A stretch of DNA of 64,000 nucleotides from CADEFX01 sp963840425 (GCA_963840425.1 CAWIYZ010000022.1:62001-126000), one strand, 5' to 3'. Positions 54,740 to 64,000 are shown, counted from the first letter of the stretch. Notes: generated from the letters alone by a model not told the origin. Numbers and translations: made by a program.

Positions 54740-56758
54740 TCACGCAAACTCCATGATAACCGCATCGACGGCGAGGCTGTCGCCCGCCTTGGCGTTGATT
54801 TTCTTGACCACGGCGTCGCGGTCGGCGCGCAGGATGTTCTCCATCTTCATCGCCTCGACCACGGCCAAGGCATCGCCGGCCTTCACCTCCTGACCCTCAT
54901 CGACATTGAGCGCTTTAACGAGGCCGGGCATCGGACAGAGCAGCAGCTTCGAGGTGTCGGCAGCCGCCTTCTTCGGCATCAGCGCCGCCAGCTCCGCCTC
55001 CAGCGCCGTGTAGACCCAGACCGGCACGCTGATGCCCCGCCAGGCCAGCTCGTAGCCGTTGAGGATCGGCGTCACCTGGACGACGACCTCTTCGTCGCCG
55101 ACCCGTCCTCTCCAGACCGGGTCGCCCGGCCACCAGCCGGAAATCAGATCGAGGGTGCGGCCGCGCTTGTTGCCGGCATCGCAGAAGGCCACAAGAAACG
55201 GCTTGCCGTTGCCGCCCGCCACATCGAGATGCCGCTCGGCATCGGCCAAGCGCACGACACGGCGCTTGGCGAAGCGCACCTCCTGCCCGCTCATCTGGTT
55301 GGTGATCTGGCGACGCCGCTCGTTGTTCAGGTGATCTACCGTGGCACCGACGGCAGCCAGAATGTCGAGCTCCGCGGATTCCGGCGCGCGCGGCTTGAAG
55401 CCATCAGGGTATTCCTCGGCGATGAAGCCGGTCGACAGCTTGCCCTTGCGCCAGCGTGGATGCTGCATCAGCGCCGTCAGGAACGGGATGTTGTGGCGAA
55501 TGCCGCCGATGTGGAACGCGTCGAGCGCCTTGGCCTGTAGATCGATGGCCGCCTCGCGCGTTGGCGCATGCGTGACCAACTTGGCAATCATGGGGTCGTA
55601 GTAGAGTGAGATCTCCCCGCCCTCGGTCACGCCCGTGTCGTTGCGTACTGTCTGCCCGCCGCCTGTCTCTTCCTTCGGTGGCTGGTACTTCACGAGGCGG
55701 CCGATGGAGGGGAGGAAATTGCGGTACGGGTCCTCCGCATAGATGCGGCTCTCCACCGCCCAGCCGTTGAGCTTCACATCGCTTTGCTTGATCTTGAGCT
55801 TCTCGCCAGCCGCAACGCGGATCATCTGCTCGACCAGGTCGATGCCGGTGACGAGTTCGGTCACCGGATGCTCGACCTGCAACCGCGTGTTCATCTCGAG
55901 GAAATAGAACGAGCGGTCTTGCCCGGCGACGAACTCGACGGTCCCCGCGCTGTCATAGCCGACCGCCTGCGCCAGGGCGACCGCCTGCGTACCCATGGCC
56001 TTGCGCGTCTTGTCATCGAGCAGTGGGGATGGCGCCTCCTCGATGACCTTCTGATTGCGGCGCTGGATCGAGCACTCGCGCTCCCCCAGGTAGATGACAT
56101 TGCCGTGCTTGTCGCCCAGCACCTGGATTTCGATATGGCGTGGATTGACAATGAACTTCTCGATGAAGACGCGATCGTCGCCGAAACTCGACTTCGCTTC
56201 CGATCGCGCGAGTCCGAACCCCTCCTCGCACTCCTTGGCGTTCCAGGCGATCCGCATGCCTTTGCCGCCGCCGCCGGCAGAGGCTTTGATCATCACCGGA
56301 TAGCCGACCTCGCTAGCGATCTTCACCGCCTGGCGCGCGTCGGCAATCTCGCCGAGGTAACCCGGCACCGTGGACACCTTGGCGCTGGCGGCCGCCTTCT
56401 TGGACTCGATCTTGTCACCCATGGCGGCGATGGCCTTGGGATTCGGGCCGATGAAAACAACACCCGCCTTTTGCAGCGCCACCGGGAAGGCTTCGCGCTC
56501 AGACAAGAAGCCGTAGCCCGGGTGCACGGCCTCGGCGCCGGTTTGCAGGCAGGCATCGACGATCCTGTCGATGCGCAGATAGGACTCCGTGGCGGGCGGA
56601 GCGCCGATGTGCACGGCTTCGTCTGCCATCTCGACGTGCAGAGCGTCTCGGTCGGCGTCGGAGAAGACCGCGACCGTCTTGATCCCCATTTTACGGGCGG
56701 TCTTGATGACCCGGCAGGCGATCTCGCCACGGTTCGCGATCAGGATCTTCTTGAACAT
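54740..56758 (-). CDS. pccA: Acetyl/propionyl-CoA carboxylase alpha subunit with biotin domain (672 aa)
   Basis: Carboxylates biotin and carries it, in a complex with a carboxyltransferase beta subunit. The biotin carboxylase part starts MFKKILIANRGEIACRVIKT and has the ATP-grasp loop GGGGKGMR; the biotinyl lysine is in VVEAMKMENIL near the C-terminus. This three-part architecture marks the PccA/MccA group. No beta subunit or methylmalonyl-CoA genes lie in the window, so propionyl-CoA is likely but not proven. Confidence 0.92.
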   Translation of the reverse strand: MFKKILIANRGEIACRVIKTARKMGIKTVAVFSDADRDALHVEMADEAVHIGAPPATESYLRIDRIVDACLQTGAEAVHPGYGFLSEREAFPVALQKAGVVFIGPNPKAIAAMGDKIESKKAAASAKVSTVPGYLGEIADARQAVKIASEVGYPVMIKASAGGGGKGMRIAWNAKECEEGFGLARSEAKSSFGDDRVFIEKFIVNPRHIEIQVLGDKHGNVIYLGERECSIQRRNQKVIEEAPSPLLDDKTRKAMGTQAVALAQAVGYDSAGTVEFVAGQDRSFYFLEMNTRLQVEHPVTELVTGIDLVEQMIRVAAGEKLKIKQSDVKLNGWAVESRIYAEDPYRNFLPSIGRLVKYQPPKEETGGGQTVRNDTGVTEGGEISLYYDPMIAKLVTHAPTREAAIDLQAKALDAFHIGGIRHNIPFLTALMQHPRWRKGKLSTGFIAEEYPDGFKPRAPESAELDILAAVGATVDHLNNERRRQITNQMSGQEVRFAKRRVVRLADAERHLDVAGGNGKPFLVAFCDAGNKRGRTLDLISGWWPGDPVWRGRVGDEEVVVQVTPILNGYELAWRGISVPVWVYTALEAELAALMPKKAAADTSKLLLCPMPGLVKALNVDEGQEVKAGDALAVVEAMKMENILRADRDAVVKKINAKAGDSLAVDAVIMEFA

Positions 56759-56860
56759 CGCCGTGCCCGGAGCCTGTCTCAGTAAAGCGATACTACCTGC
56801 GTTTTAGGCTGCCGCAGCGCTCTGGTAAACTTGCATGGCAAACCGGCACGGTCGTGCCGC

Positions 56861-57751
56861 CTATCTGGTCTTGGGCATCTGGAAGCCTGCACCGCGCTCT
56901 ACCAGCTTCACGATCTCAGTCATGTCGCGGTCCTTCATGCCTTCGAATACGGCGTGCTTGAAGACCAGCCGGGCGGCCTGGCACACCCACATGGGCACAC
57001 CCAGCGCCTCGCCCTGCTCGATGGCCAGATCTAGGTCTTTGTCGAGGATATGGATGGGTGCGCCGTAGGCGAAGCTGCGGTCCAGCACGGAGGTTGGGAT
57101 CTTGTTCAACGTCGCGCTGTTGCGGCCGCTGCCCTTGTTGATGGCCTCGGTCATCACCTCGGGACTGACGCCGCCCTTGGCGCCCATGACGTAGGCTTCG
57201 GCAGTGGCGACCATGGCCACGGCGGACAGGATATTGTTGGTGAGCTTGAGCACCTGCGCCAGGCCCGGCTTGTCACCCGCCACGGTCACCGGACCCCACT
57301 TCGACACCAGCGGGCGCACGGCCTCAACAAGCGCCGGATCACCCGAGATCATGACCGACAGCGTGCCGGCGCGTGCGCCGGGTGGCCCGCCGCTGATCGG
57401 ACAATCGACGAGGCCAATGCCCTTCTTGCCGAGTGCAGCCACCAGTTCCTCGACCATCGGCACACCGACGGTGCAGGTGTTGATCACCGTCTTGACGGCG
57501 CCACCTTGGATGACACCCTCGCCGCCGAGAACGACGCTGCGCAAGCTGGCAAGGGTCGGCAATGAAACGATCACCGTGGCGCACTGATCGGCAACCGCGC
57601 GCGGACCCGCGGCGGCACGTGCCTGTCGCTCCAGCAAAGGTTGCATCGCCGCCGCACGCGTGTCGTGCACGGTAAGCTGCTCACCAGCATCGATGAGTTT
57701 TTCGGCCATGGGCAGGCCCATGTTGCCGACGCCGATGAATCCGACTGGCAT
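56861..57751 (-). CDS. Beta-hydroxyacid dehydrogenase (3-hydroxyisobutyrate / tartronate semialdehyde reductase family, 296 aa)
   Basis: An NAD(P)-dependent oxidoreductase. The Rossmann motif FIGVGNMGLPMAEKLI starts at residue 5, the substrate-binding motif DCPISGGPPGARAGTLSVM lies near residue 118, and the catalytic Lys is in VLKLTNNILSA. Members reduce tartronate semialdehyde or oxidise 3-hydroxyisobutyrate; the exact one is not clear. It follows pccA by 102 nt but is transcribed from its own start. Confidence 0.9.
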   Translation of the reverse strand: MPVGFIGVGNMGLPMAEKLIDAGEQLTVHDTRAAAMQPLLERQARAAAGPRAVADQCATVIVSLPTLASLRSVVLGGEGVIQGGAVKTVINTCTVGVPMVEELVAALGKKGIGLVDCPISGGPPGARAGTLSVMISGDPALVEAVRPLVSKWGPVTVAGDKPGLAQVLKLTNNILSAVAMVATAEAYVMGAKGGVSPEVMTEAINKGSGRNSATLNKIPTSVLDRSFAYGAPIHILDKDLDLAIEQGEALGVPMWVCQAARLVFKHAVFEGMKDRDMTEIVKLVERGAGFQMPKTR

Positions 57752-57888
57752 GGTATGTCCTTTTCGATGCGGAGAGGCAGCTCTGAGACAAGCATAAACA
57801 GCGAGACTAGGATATCCAGTCCCCGCCAGGCGACGCTATATCGCCTGGGAGCCTGCCGTCCTCAGGGCCGCCGCCAAGGACCGTTCCG

Positions 57889-58101
57889 ATGCTCCGGCGT
57901 CGCGTCTCATCGAGTGTGATCGCCGCTATCGACTATGACGATGAGCGTCGCCTGCTCGACGTCGAATTCCGCTCGGGCACCGTCTATCGCTACTTCAAAG
58001 TCCCCGTTCATGTGTTCGAGGGATTGTGCGCGGCGCCGTCCATCGGCGAGTATTTCAACGCGCTCATCAAGGACGCCTACGTCTGGGAGCAGCTGAGGTG
58101 A
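57889..58101 (+). CDS. KTSC-domain protein (70 aa)
   Basis: A compact protein with VIAAIDYDDERRLLDVEFRS and YRYFKVPVHVFEGL followed by SIGEYFNALIKDAY, the KTSC pattern first seen as an extension of a lysyl-tRNA synthetase. It probably binds RNA, but no function is established. The ATG at 57889 gives the natural short N-terminus. Confidence 0.85.
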   Translation: MLRRRVSSSVIAAIDYDDERRLLDVEFRSGTVYRYFKVPVHVFEGLCAAPSIGEYFNALIKDAYVWEQLR

Positions 58102-58117
58102 TTGACGCGGAAGCGAT

Positions 58118-58963
58118 CTAGCGAACCTTCCCCGGCGCCCAGCCATAAACTCCCTGCAGCGTTCCGCCCATCAGCTTGGTCCGGTCGCTGTCGGACAGGC
58201 GATCGGTGACGCGAAACGCCTCGACGCCTTCCTTGTACGTCAGCAGAGCCACGGCGCGCGTCCAGTCAGTTCCCCACATGCAGCGATCGAAGCCGAACGC
58301 GTCGAAGATGCGGCCGAGCGGGTCCCAGATGTCCTTGTAGGGGAACGGCTCGTGCGAGAGCGTGCAGGCACCCGTGATCTTGACCACGATGTTGTTGTGC
58401 GCGGCGAGCTTCAGCAGCTTCGGTAAATCGGCAAAGGGCTGCGCCGGCGCCGGCGGCTCGAATGGCTGCTGCAGTCCGAGGTGATCGATCACGAGCATGG
58501 TGTTGGGGTTGCGCGCCGCCAGCAGGCCGGCCTGCTCCAGTCGTCCCCAGCACAAAAGATTGACAGGCAAGCCGTGCTTTGCGGCTGCCGTCAGAACGCT
58601 GTTGAGCCTTGGATCGGCAGCGTCCGTCGACACGTCGTCTCGCATCATGATGCGGATGGCGACGGTGCCATCCCGTGCCGCCCATTCCTCTATGGTGTCG
58701 ATCACCCCGGGGTCGGACGGATCAACCGGCTTGATCAAGGCAAAGCGGCCCGGATACGCAGCGTGCACATCGATGGCGTAGCTGGCGTCATAGCGATACA
58801 TCGAGAACGGCGACACCAGCAGCGCACCATCGACGCCGACGGCGTCCATGGCCGCCACCATGTCGTCACCCGTGACCTCCGGCGGACCGTGCAGGACACC
58901 GACCCAGGGCCGGCCCGGGTGGTTGCGCTCATAGGCGTGCACCTGAGCATCGATGGTGAGCAT
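58118..58963 (-). CDS. Amidohydrolase 2 family protein (281 aa)
   Basis: A metal-dependent TIM-barrel hydrolase or decarboxylase of the amidohydrolase-2 group. It begins with IDAQVHAYERNHPGRPW, where the usual DxHxH metal motif reads DAQVHAYE, so the pair is partial. VIDHLGLQQPF and RCMWGTDWTR carry the later His and Asp of the metal site. The substrate is unknown; relatives include lactonases and gamma-resorcylate-type decarboxylases. Confidence 0.85.
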   Translation of the reverse strand: MLTIDAQVHAYERNHPGRPWVGVLHGPPEVTGDDMVAAMDAVGVDGALLVSPFSMYRYDASYAIDVHAAYPGRFALIKPVDPSDPGVIDTIEEWAARDGTVAIRIMMRDDVSTDAADPRLNSVLTAAAKHGLPVNLLCWGRLEQAGLLAARNPNTMLVIDHLGLQQPFEPPAPAQPFADLPKLLKLAAHNNIVVKITGACTLSHEPFPYKDIWDPLGRIFDAFGFDRCMWGTDWTRAVALLTYKEGVEAFRVTDRLSDSDRTKLMGGTLQGVYGWAPGKVR

Positions 58964-59074
58964 GTTTCCTCCACCTGCCGCTTTTTCTTGTATTTACGGC
59001 AGTATGTGAGCGGCAGGAGACCAGCGCAATCACGCCGCTAGCCCTCCGGTAGTGCACGCCTGCGCGGTAGATCG

Positions 59075-60703
59075 TTACACCAGCCTGCTCTGCTCCACCG
59101 CCGCGGCGATGAACGACGCAAACAGCGGATGCGGCTCGAAGGGGCGTGATTTGAGCTCCGGGTGATACTGCACGCCAACGAACCAGGGATGGTCGGCGAA
59201 CTCGATAGTCTCAGGCAGCAGGCCGTCGGGCGAGATGCCGGCAAAGCGCATGCCGGCCGCCTCCAGCTTCTGGCGGTAGCGCGTGTTGACCTCGTAGCGG
59301 TGGCGGTGGCGCTCGGAGATCTGCGTGCTGCCGTAGATCCTGGCGATGCGGCTGCCTTTCGCCAGCTGGGCCTCGTAGGCGCCGAGACGCATGGTGCCGC
59401 CCAGATCACCGCCGGCCTTGCGCAGCTCCAGCTCGTTGCCGCGCATCCACTCGGTCATCAGACCGACGACCGGCTCCTCGGTCGGCCCGAACTCGGTCGA
59501 TCCCGCCTTGGTGACGCCGCACAACGTGCGCGCCGCCTCGATCACCGCCATCTGCATGCCGAAGCAGATGCCGAAGTAGGGCAGCTTGCGCTCACGGGCG
59601 AAGCGCGCGGCCAGGATCTTGCCCTCCGAGCCGCGCTCGCCGAAACCGCCCGGCACGAGAATGCCATGCACGTCCTCCAGCCAGGGCGCTGGGTCCTCGC
59701 GCTCGAAGATCTCGCTCTCGATCCACTCGAGCCTGACCTTGACGCGGTTGGCGATGCCGCCGTGAAACAGCGCCTCGTTGAGCGACTTGTAGGCGTCCTT
59801 CAGCCCCGTGTACTTGCCGACGATGGCGATGGTGACCTCGCCCTCGGGGCTGGCGATTGCCTGCGAGATCGCTGCCCATCGCTCCAGCTTCGGTGCCGGC
59901 GCACCCTCGATACCGAAGGCTGCCAAAACCTGCGCGTCCAGTCCTTCGCTGTGATAGGCGAGCGGCACATTGTAGATCGAGGCCACATCCAACGCCTGGA
60001 TCACCGCCTCCTCGCGCACGTTGCAGAACAACGCGATTTTCTTGCGCTCCGAGCGCGGCACCTCGCGGTCGCAGCGGCAGAGCAGGATGTCGGGCTGGAT
60101 GCCGATGGAGCGCAGCTCCTTGACGGAATGCTGCGTCGGCTTGGTTTTCAGCTCGCCGGCCGAAGGAATGAACGGGATGAGCGTCAGATGTATATAGACG
60201 GAATGCCCGCGCGGCAGCTCGTTGCCGAGCTGGCGGATGGCCTCGAAGAACGGCAGGCCCTCGATGTCGCCGACCGTCCCGCCGATCTCGACCAGCACGA
60301 AATCGACATCGTCGTTGCCCGACAGCACGAAGCCCTTGATGGCGTCCGTCACGTGCGGGATCACTTGGACCGTGCCGCCCAAGTAATCGCCGCGCCGCTC
60401 CTTGGCGAGGATCTCCTGATAGATGCGACCGGTGGTGACGTTGTCGGACTTCTTGGCCGGCACGCCGGTGAAACGCTCATAGTGGCCGAGGTCGAGGTCG
60501 GTCTCGGCACCATCGTCGGTGACGAACACCTCGCCGTGCTGATAGGGACTCATGGTCCCCGGATCGACATTGAGATAGGGGTCGAGCTTTCTCAGCCGAA
60601 CCTTGTAGCCGCGTGCCTGAAGAAGTGCTCCCAGGGCCGCTGAAGCCAGCCCCTTTCCGAGCGATGAGACCACGCCGCCGGTAATGAAGATGTACCGCGC
60701 CAT
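59075..60703 (-). CDS. pyrG: CTP synthase (542 aa)
   Basis: Amination of UTP to CTP with glutamine, the last step of pyrimidine nucleotide synthesis. It starts MARYIFITGGVVSSLGKGL, has the P-loop there, and ends with a class I glutaminase domain whose nucleophile is in YFGICFGMQM. Length is standard. The ATG at 60703 is the conserved start. secG, the next gene upstream, and tpiA complete a linked set common in Hyphomicrobiales. Confidence 0.97.
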   Translation of the reverse strand: MARYIFITGGVVSSLGKGLASAALGALLQARGYKVRLRKLDPYLNVDPGTMSPYQHGEVFVTDDGAETDLDLGHYERFTGVPAKKSDNVTTGRIYQEILAKERRGDYLGGTVQVIPHVTDAIKGFVLSGNDDVDFVLVEIGGTVGDIEGLPFFEAIRQLGNELPRGHSVYIHLTLIPFIPSAGELKTKPTQHSVKELRSIGIQPDILLCRCDREVPRSERKKIALFCNVREEAVIQALDVASIYNVPLAYHSEGLDAQVLAAFGIEGAPAPKLERWAAISQAIASPEGEVTIAIVGKYTGLKDAYKSLNEALFHGGIANRVKVRLEWIESEIFEREDPAPWLEDVHGILVPGGFGERGSEGKILAARFARERKLPYFGICFGMQMAVIEAARTLCGVTKAGSTEFGPTEEPVVGLMTEWMRGNELELRKAGGDLGGTMRLGAYEAQLAKGSRIARIYGSTQISERHRHRYEVNTRYRQKLEAAGMRFAGISPDGLLPETIEFADHPWFVGVQYHPELKSRPFEPHPLFASFIAAAVEQSRLV

Positions 60704-60812
60704 GGGCTTGTAGAATACACAAGCAAGCTGGCGATTCGAAGCGGCAATCTTGCTCGATCCACCGAGGCTTGCGCTGGCGGGCTGAATTGCGCTCGCAACT
60801 CGAGGGCAGCGG

Positions 60813-61217
60813 CTATTGCGACTTCGGCACCTGTGGGAGCTGCTGGCGGCCCTTTTCCAGGCTGTCGAGCACCCCACCGCGTGGTGGCTCCTTGGCTGCC
60901 TCTGGCGTAGGCGAGCCTCCCCCGGGCACTGCGGGAGCCGATGCCGGGGCACCCGCCTTCGATGCACCCGCATCCAGCGGGGAAACGGTGCTACTGCCAT
61001 GCAGAGCCAGCAGGGTCAGACCGATGCTCGTCAGGAAAAACAGCCCGGCGAGGACGGCCGTGGCCCGCGTCAGCAGATTGGCCGTGCCACGCCCGGTCAT
61101 GAAGCCGCCGCCCCCACCACCGATGCCCAGCGCCCCGCCTTCCGAGCGCTGCAGCAACACGACGCCGCACAACGCTGCGGCGATCATCAGGTGAACGACG
61201 AGTAACACGGTGGCCAT
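60813..61217 (-). CDS. secG: Preprotein translocase subunit SecG (134 aa)
   Basis: A small inner-membrane part of the SecYEG channel. Two helices lie at about residues 2-20 and 52-72, joined by the conserved QRSEGGALGIGGGGGGFMTGRG loop (Gly-rich). A Pro/Ala/Gly-rich C-terminal tail of about 55 residues is typical of alphaproteobacterial SecG. It lies upstream of pyrG in the same direction. Confidence 0.93.
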   Translation of the reverse strand: MATVLLVVHLMIAAALCGVVLLQRSEGGALGIGGGGGGFMTGRGTANLLTRATAVLAGLFFLTSIGLTLLALHGSSTVSPLDAGASKAGAPASAPAVPGGGSPTPEAAKEPPRGGVLDSLEKGRQQLPQVPKSQ

Positions 61218-61314
61218 CGCGGAAAGGTCCTCGGACTCCGGGCGGATACGAACATCACGCTTTGCGACCGGCTTCTACACCAGGGTCTCTGCGCCCGCCA
61301 GCCCTTGCCAGAGT

Positions 61315-61932
61315 TCACTGCTTCTTTGAGGAAGGCGCCGGCGAGCCGACAGAGGGGTCCGCGCCGGATTCCTTGGCCTGCGGCGGCCGGTAGGCATCGT
61401 CAGCCTTTGTCTTGGCTTTCGCCGCCGCCTTGGCCCCAGACGGTTGAGCCTCGCTTTTCGCCGGTGCGGTGGCTTTCGCATCCGCCTTCTTGGCCGTAGG
61501 GGCCGCGGCTTTGTCCTTTGCCGGTGCTTTCGGCGCCAGTTTGGCCTTGGCTTTGTCCTTTCCCTGGTCCGGTTGCCCCTGCTTGGCCTTCGGCGGAACA
61601 GGGTTGCCCTTCTCGTCAAGCTCCTGCTCGCCGCCATCCTCTCCGATGGGTAGGGATGCGCGCAGCTTCGCCAGTCCGCAGCGGAAGCTCAACTGCTCCT
61701 CGAGCACAATATAACGCTCGACACTCTTGAGCTGCGCCGGGGACAGGTTGGCCTTGCCCCATTCCGCGCCACGCCCGAGCTGCTCGCGTGCGCCAGCAGC
61801 CGTGAGGGCGGTCTGCTCGGCCTGCAGCTTGTCGCACTCTTCCTTTGCCAGCGGCTCGGCCAGCACGACGCCGGCAACGGCGCCGAGAGAGAGAGAGAGC
61901 GCGGCTAAGGCGACACAAACGTTTCGCGTCAT
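61315..61932 (-). CDS. Exported protein with Lys/Ala/Pro-rich tail (205 aa)
   Basis: A signal peptide (residues 1-25) is followed by a helical domain with two cysteines (EECDKLQ and FRCGLAK) that could form a disulfide, and then from about residue 105 a low-complexity Lys/Ala/Pro tail. The tail is probably extended and may contact the envelope. Family unrecognised. It lies between secG and tpiA on the same strand. Confidence 0.75.
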   Translation of the reverse strand: MTRNVCVALAALSLSLGAVAGVVLAEPLAKEECDKLQAEQTALTAAGAREQLGRGAEWGKANLSPAQLKSVERYIVLEEQLSFRCGLAKLRASLPIGEDGGEQELDEKGNPVPPKAKQGQPDQGKDKAKAKLAPKAPAKDKAAAPTAKKADAKATAPAKSEAQPSGAKAAAKAKTKADDAYRPPQAKESGADPSVGSPAPSSKKQ

Positions 61933-62004
61933 GGAAGCCCCCTTCGGCAGCCGCGCAGCCTAGGGCTGCAGACGGCCGCAATATGACCGGCGCAACGCAC
62001 CCGT

Positions 62005-62769
62005 TTAGGCATACGCGCTGACGATTCCCAGGAAATCCTCGGCCTTGAGGCTGGCCCCACCAACCAGCGCACCGTTCACGTTCGCAACGCTCATCAACTC
62101 GCGCGCGTTCGACGGTTTGACAGAGCCGCCATAGAGGATGCGCATGCGCCGCCCTTCGTCTCCATAGCGTTCGACCAGCGCTTGACGTGCGGCAGCGTGC
62201 ACCTCCGCCACGTCCTGTGCTGTCGGCGTCAGCCCGGTGCCGATCGCCCAGACTGGCTCGTAGGCAACGATCGTGTTGGCGGCTGTAGCACCGTTCGGGA
62301 GAGAGCCCGCGAGCTGTCCTGTCACGACGGCCAGCGTCTTGCCCTCCTTCCGCTCGGCCGCCGTCTCTCCCACGCACACAATCGCAACCAGACCGGCGCG
62401 ATGCGCCGCTTCCGCCTTGGTTCGGACCATGGCGTCGGTCTCGCCATGGTCGGCGCGGCGCTCGGAATGCCCTACGATCACGGCCGTGGCCCCCGCATCC
62501 TTGAGCATCTCGGCAGAGATGTCTCCGGTATGCGCACCCGCCGCCTTGGCATGACAATCCTGTCCACCCACCAAGAGGGGGGAGCCGGCCGCGGCGCCGG
62601 CCAACGCCGCCACGAGAGTCGCTGGGGGGCAGATCATAACGTCCGCCCGGGCGCCTCCCGCACCCAGTCCGCCCCCGACCTTGGCGACCTCGGCGAGGGA
62701 ACCTTTCGTGCCGTTCATCTTCCAGTTTCCCGCCACCAGCGGGCGAATTTGGGCCGTGTTCTGCGCCAT
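62005..62769 (-). CDS. tpiA: Triose-phosphate isomerase (254 aa)
   Basis: Interconverts dihydroxyacetone phosphate and glyceraldehyde 3-phosphate. GNWKMNG carries the catalytic Lys, GHSERR the His and AYEPVWAIGTG the Glu; the phosphate loop LYGGSVKPSN is intact. The ATG at 62769 is the normal start, and an upstream frame adds unrelated residues. It is divergent from the ppiD-like gene at 62980. Confidence 0.97.
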   Translation of the reverse strand: MAQNTAQIRPLVAGNWKMNGTKGSLAEVAKVGGGLGAGGARADVMICPPATLVAALAGAAAGSPLLVGGQDCHAKAAGAHTGDISAEMLKDAGATAVIVGHSERRADHGETDAMVRTKAEAAHRAGLVAIVCVGETAAERKEGKTLAVVTGQLAGSLPNGATAANTIVAYEPVWAIGTGLTPTAQDVAEVHAAARQALVERYGDEGRRMRILYGGSVKPSNARELMSVANVNGALVGGASLKAEDFLGIVSAYA

Positions 62770-62979
62770 GGCTGTCCTGGTCCGTTTCCCACTGTTCAAT
62801 ACCGCAGATCGCGGCCTAGCGCCGCTGCGGAGACCGCTGCTTGCAGGCACTCCCCGGGATTCCTATGATGCGCCCGCCCCGCATGCAATCGGGGGACGGA
62901 TCGAGGCTTCTAGTTGCGTCGAAATGCGCACGACGGCCCACCGTACCGCTACACCCTCAACCGTTGGAACTCGACCGAG

Positions 62980-64000
62980 ATGATGGAAGCATTGAGACGC
63001 GGGGCCGCGAGCTGGGTCGCCAAGATCCTGCTTGGGTTGCTGATCGTCAGCTTCGCTGTCTGGGGCGTTGCGGATGTCTTTACCGGCTATGGCCAAAGGT
63101 CGCTCGCCCGCGTCGGCAAGACCGAGATCTCGGCGGACGAATTCCAGAATGCGCTGCAGACCGAGCTCAACCGCTTGTCCAGCCAGATCGGCCGCAGGCT
63201 CACGAACGAGCAGGCCCGAGCCTTCGGCATAGACACCCGCGTCCTGTCGCGCATCATCGGCTCGGCTGCGCTCGACACGCAGGCGCGTGAGCTGGGCCTT
63301 GCCGTGCCTGACAGCGAGATCGCCGAGGCTATCCGCACTGATCCGAACTACAAAGGCCTCACGGGAGCGTTCGACCGTGCGCGGTTCAACGAAATGCTAC
63401 GGCAGAACGGCATGTCGGAACCGCGGTATTTCGCCACCCGCAAAGCCGCAGAAGTACGCGAGCAGCTGACCGATGCGCTGCTGGACGGCGTCAACGTCCC
63501 CAAGCCGCTGGTCGATATCGCCTACAAATTCCGCGAGGAGTTGAGGACAATCGCCTATGTCACGCTCGACGCCGAAAAAGCTGGAAAGGTTCCCGAGCCG
63601 GACGAGGCGAAACTGCGGGAGTACTACGAGCAGAACAAGCGCGCTTTCCTCGCGCCGGAATATCGCAAACTCAGCCTGCTGCTGCTGACCACTGATGAGG
63701 TCAAGAAGCTGGTTCCGGTCTCCGACGATGAGGTGCGAGCCGAATACGAGCGCGACAAGGAGCGCTTCAACGACCCGGAAAAGCGACGCATCCTGCAGCT
63801 TTCGTTCCCGGATATTGAGGCGGCCGAGAAAGCAGCAATTGCCATTGGCAAGGCCAAATCGTTCGAAGAAGGCGCTAAGGCGCTCGGTATCCAGGAGAGC
63901 GACTTCGACCTGGGGTTGGTCGCGCGCTCGGATCTGATCGACAAGGCGCTTGCAGAAGCAGCGTTCAGCTTGGAGAAGGGGAAGACGTCTAAACCAGTCG
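62980..64000 (+). CDS. PpiD/SurA-like periplasmic peptidyl-prolyl isomerase, partial (at least 340 aa)
   Basis: A membrane-anchored chaperone that folds outer-membrane and periplasmic proteins. The frame opens at ATG 62980 (GAGATG) and is open to the window's right edge, so the C-terminus is missing. Residues 15-34 (VAKILLGLLIVSFAVWGVAD) are a single membrane anchor, followed by a SurA-like N-terminal domain (EISADEFQNALQTELNRL, MLRQNGMSEPRYFATR) and the beginning of a rotamase-like region (FNDPEKRRILQLSF). Order after tpiA, opposite strand, matches other Hyphomicrobiales, where trp genes often follow; these would lie outside the window. Confidence 0.9.
   Translation, partial: MMEALRRGAASWVAKILLGLLIVSFAVWGVADVFTGYGQRSLARVGKTEISADEFQNALQTELNRLSSQIGRRLTNEQARAFGIDTRVLSRIIGSAALDTQARELGLAVPDSEIAEAIRTDPNYKGLTGAFDRARFNEMLRQNGMSEPRYFATRKAAEVREQLTDALLDGVNVPKPLVDIAYKFREELRTIAYVTLDAEKAGKVPEPDEAKLREYYEQNKRAFLAPEYRKLSLLLLTTDEVKKLVPVSDDEVRAEYERDKERFNDPEKRRILQLSFPDIEAAEKAAIAIGKAKSFEEGAKALGIQESDFDLGLVARSDLIDKALAEAAFSLEKGKTSKPV

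Overview
The window reads as chromosomal DNA of a GC-rich alphaproteobacterium, most likely of the order Hyphomicrobiales. The evidence is strongly G/C-ending codons, the linked set tpiA, secG and pyrG, a purL-bolA-grxD block, a dimeric-type NADP isocitrate dehydrogenase, a LipB/tRNA-Leu pair and palindromic intergenic repeats of the kind common in that order. I cannot name the genus. There is no rRNA, CRISPR array, integrase or transposase.

Layout. 0-6.6 kb: orphan secreted proteins, an enoyl-CoA hydratase/acyl-CoA dehydrogenase pair, a low-molecular-weight phosphatase, a Tag-like glycosylase and a small membrane protein ended by a very strong hairpin. 6.8-18.7 kb: the tRNA threonylcarbamoylation enzyme TsaC/Sua5, a D-2-hydroxyacid oxidase, an acetyltransferase, a drug/metabolite exporter divergent from a CGNR regulator, a frameshifted PEP-mutase-like enzyme, a 2-hydroxyacid dehydrogenase, a formyltransferase-like protein without its usual catalytic residues, a proline-racemase-family enzyme with a Ser/Thr active site, and a cation-efflux pump. 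18.9-26.1 kb: purL, bolA, a frameshifted grxD, a PqiA-like protein, rpsD, a frameshifted secreted protein and a TrmJ-type methyltransferase with an extra N-terminal domain. 26.2-28.1 kb: palindromic repeats, an orphan TRAP binding protein and the decayed 3' tail of a second copy. 28.2-31.5 kb: an arsenic locus (arsR, arsI, arsC, aqpS-like, with a divergent MFS gene) in which every gene except arsR carries single-base frameshifts. 31.6-32.8 kb: icd.

The most unusual segment is 33-41 kb. It holds a 953-residue, Thr/Ser-rich protein built of octapeptides nested in seven exactly 109-residue super-repeats, an SPINDLY/OGT-type (GT41) glycosyltransferase with TPRs just downstream on the same strand, a broken DUF2793 phage-tail-like gene, and a divergent UDP-glucuronate decarboxylase that would make UDP-xylose. 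A reasonable but unproven reading is a locus that makes and O-glycosylates a repetitive, probably surface or secreted, protein.

41-64 kb: RhlE helicase, a TAXI-type TRAP binding protein, a probable sugar-oxidation cluster (aldo/keto reductase, DapA-family aldolase, ABC transporter without a local ATPase), tRNA-Leu(GAG), lipB, acylphosphatase, a gamma-glutamyltransferase family member, a biotin carboxylase alpha subunit, a beta-hydroxyacid dehydrogenase, a KTSC protein, an amidohydrolase, pyrG, secG, tpiA and, running off the right edge, a ppiD/SurA-like periplasmic chaperone.

About eleven single-base disruptions and one clear nonsense change are visible. They cluster at 21.7-34.4 kb and above all in the arsenic locus, while long neighbouring genes (purL, icd, the 953-residue repeat gene, the glycosyltransferase) are intact. 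Either this stretch is locally poorly sequenced or the arsenic locus is decaying; the sequence alone does not decide.
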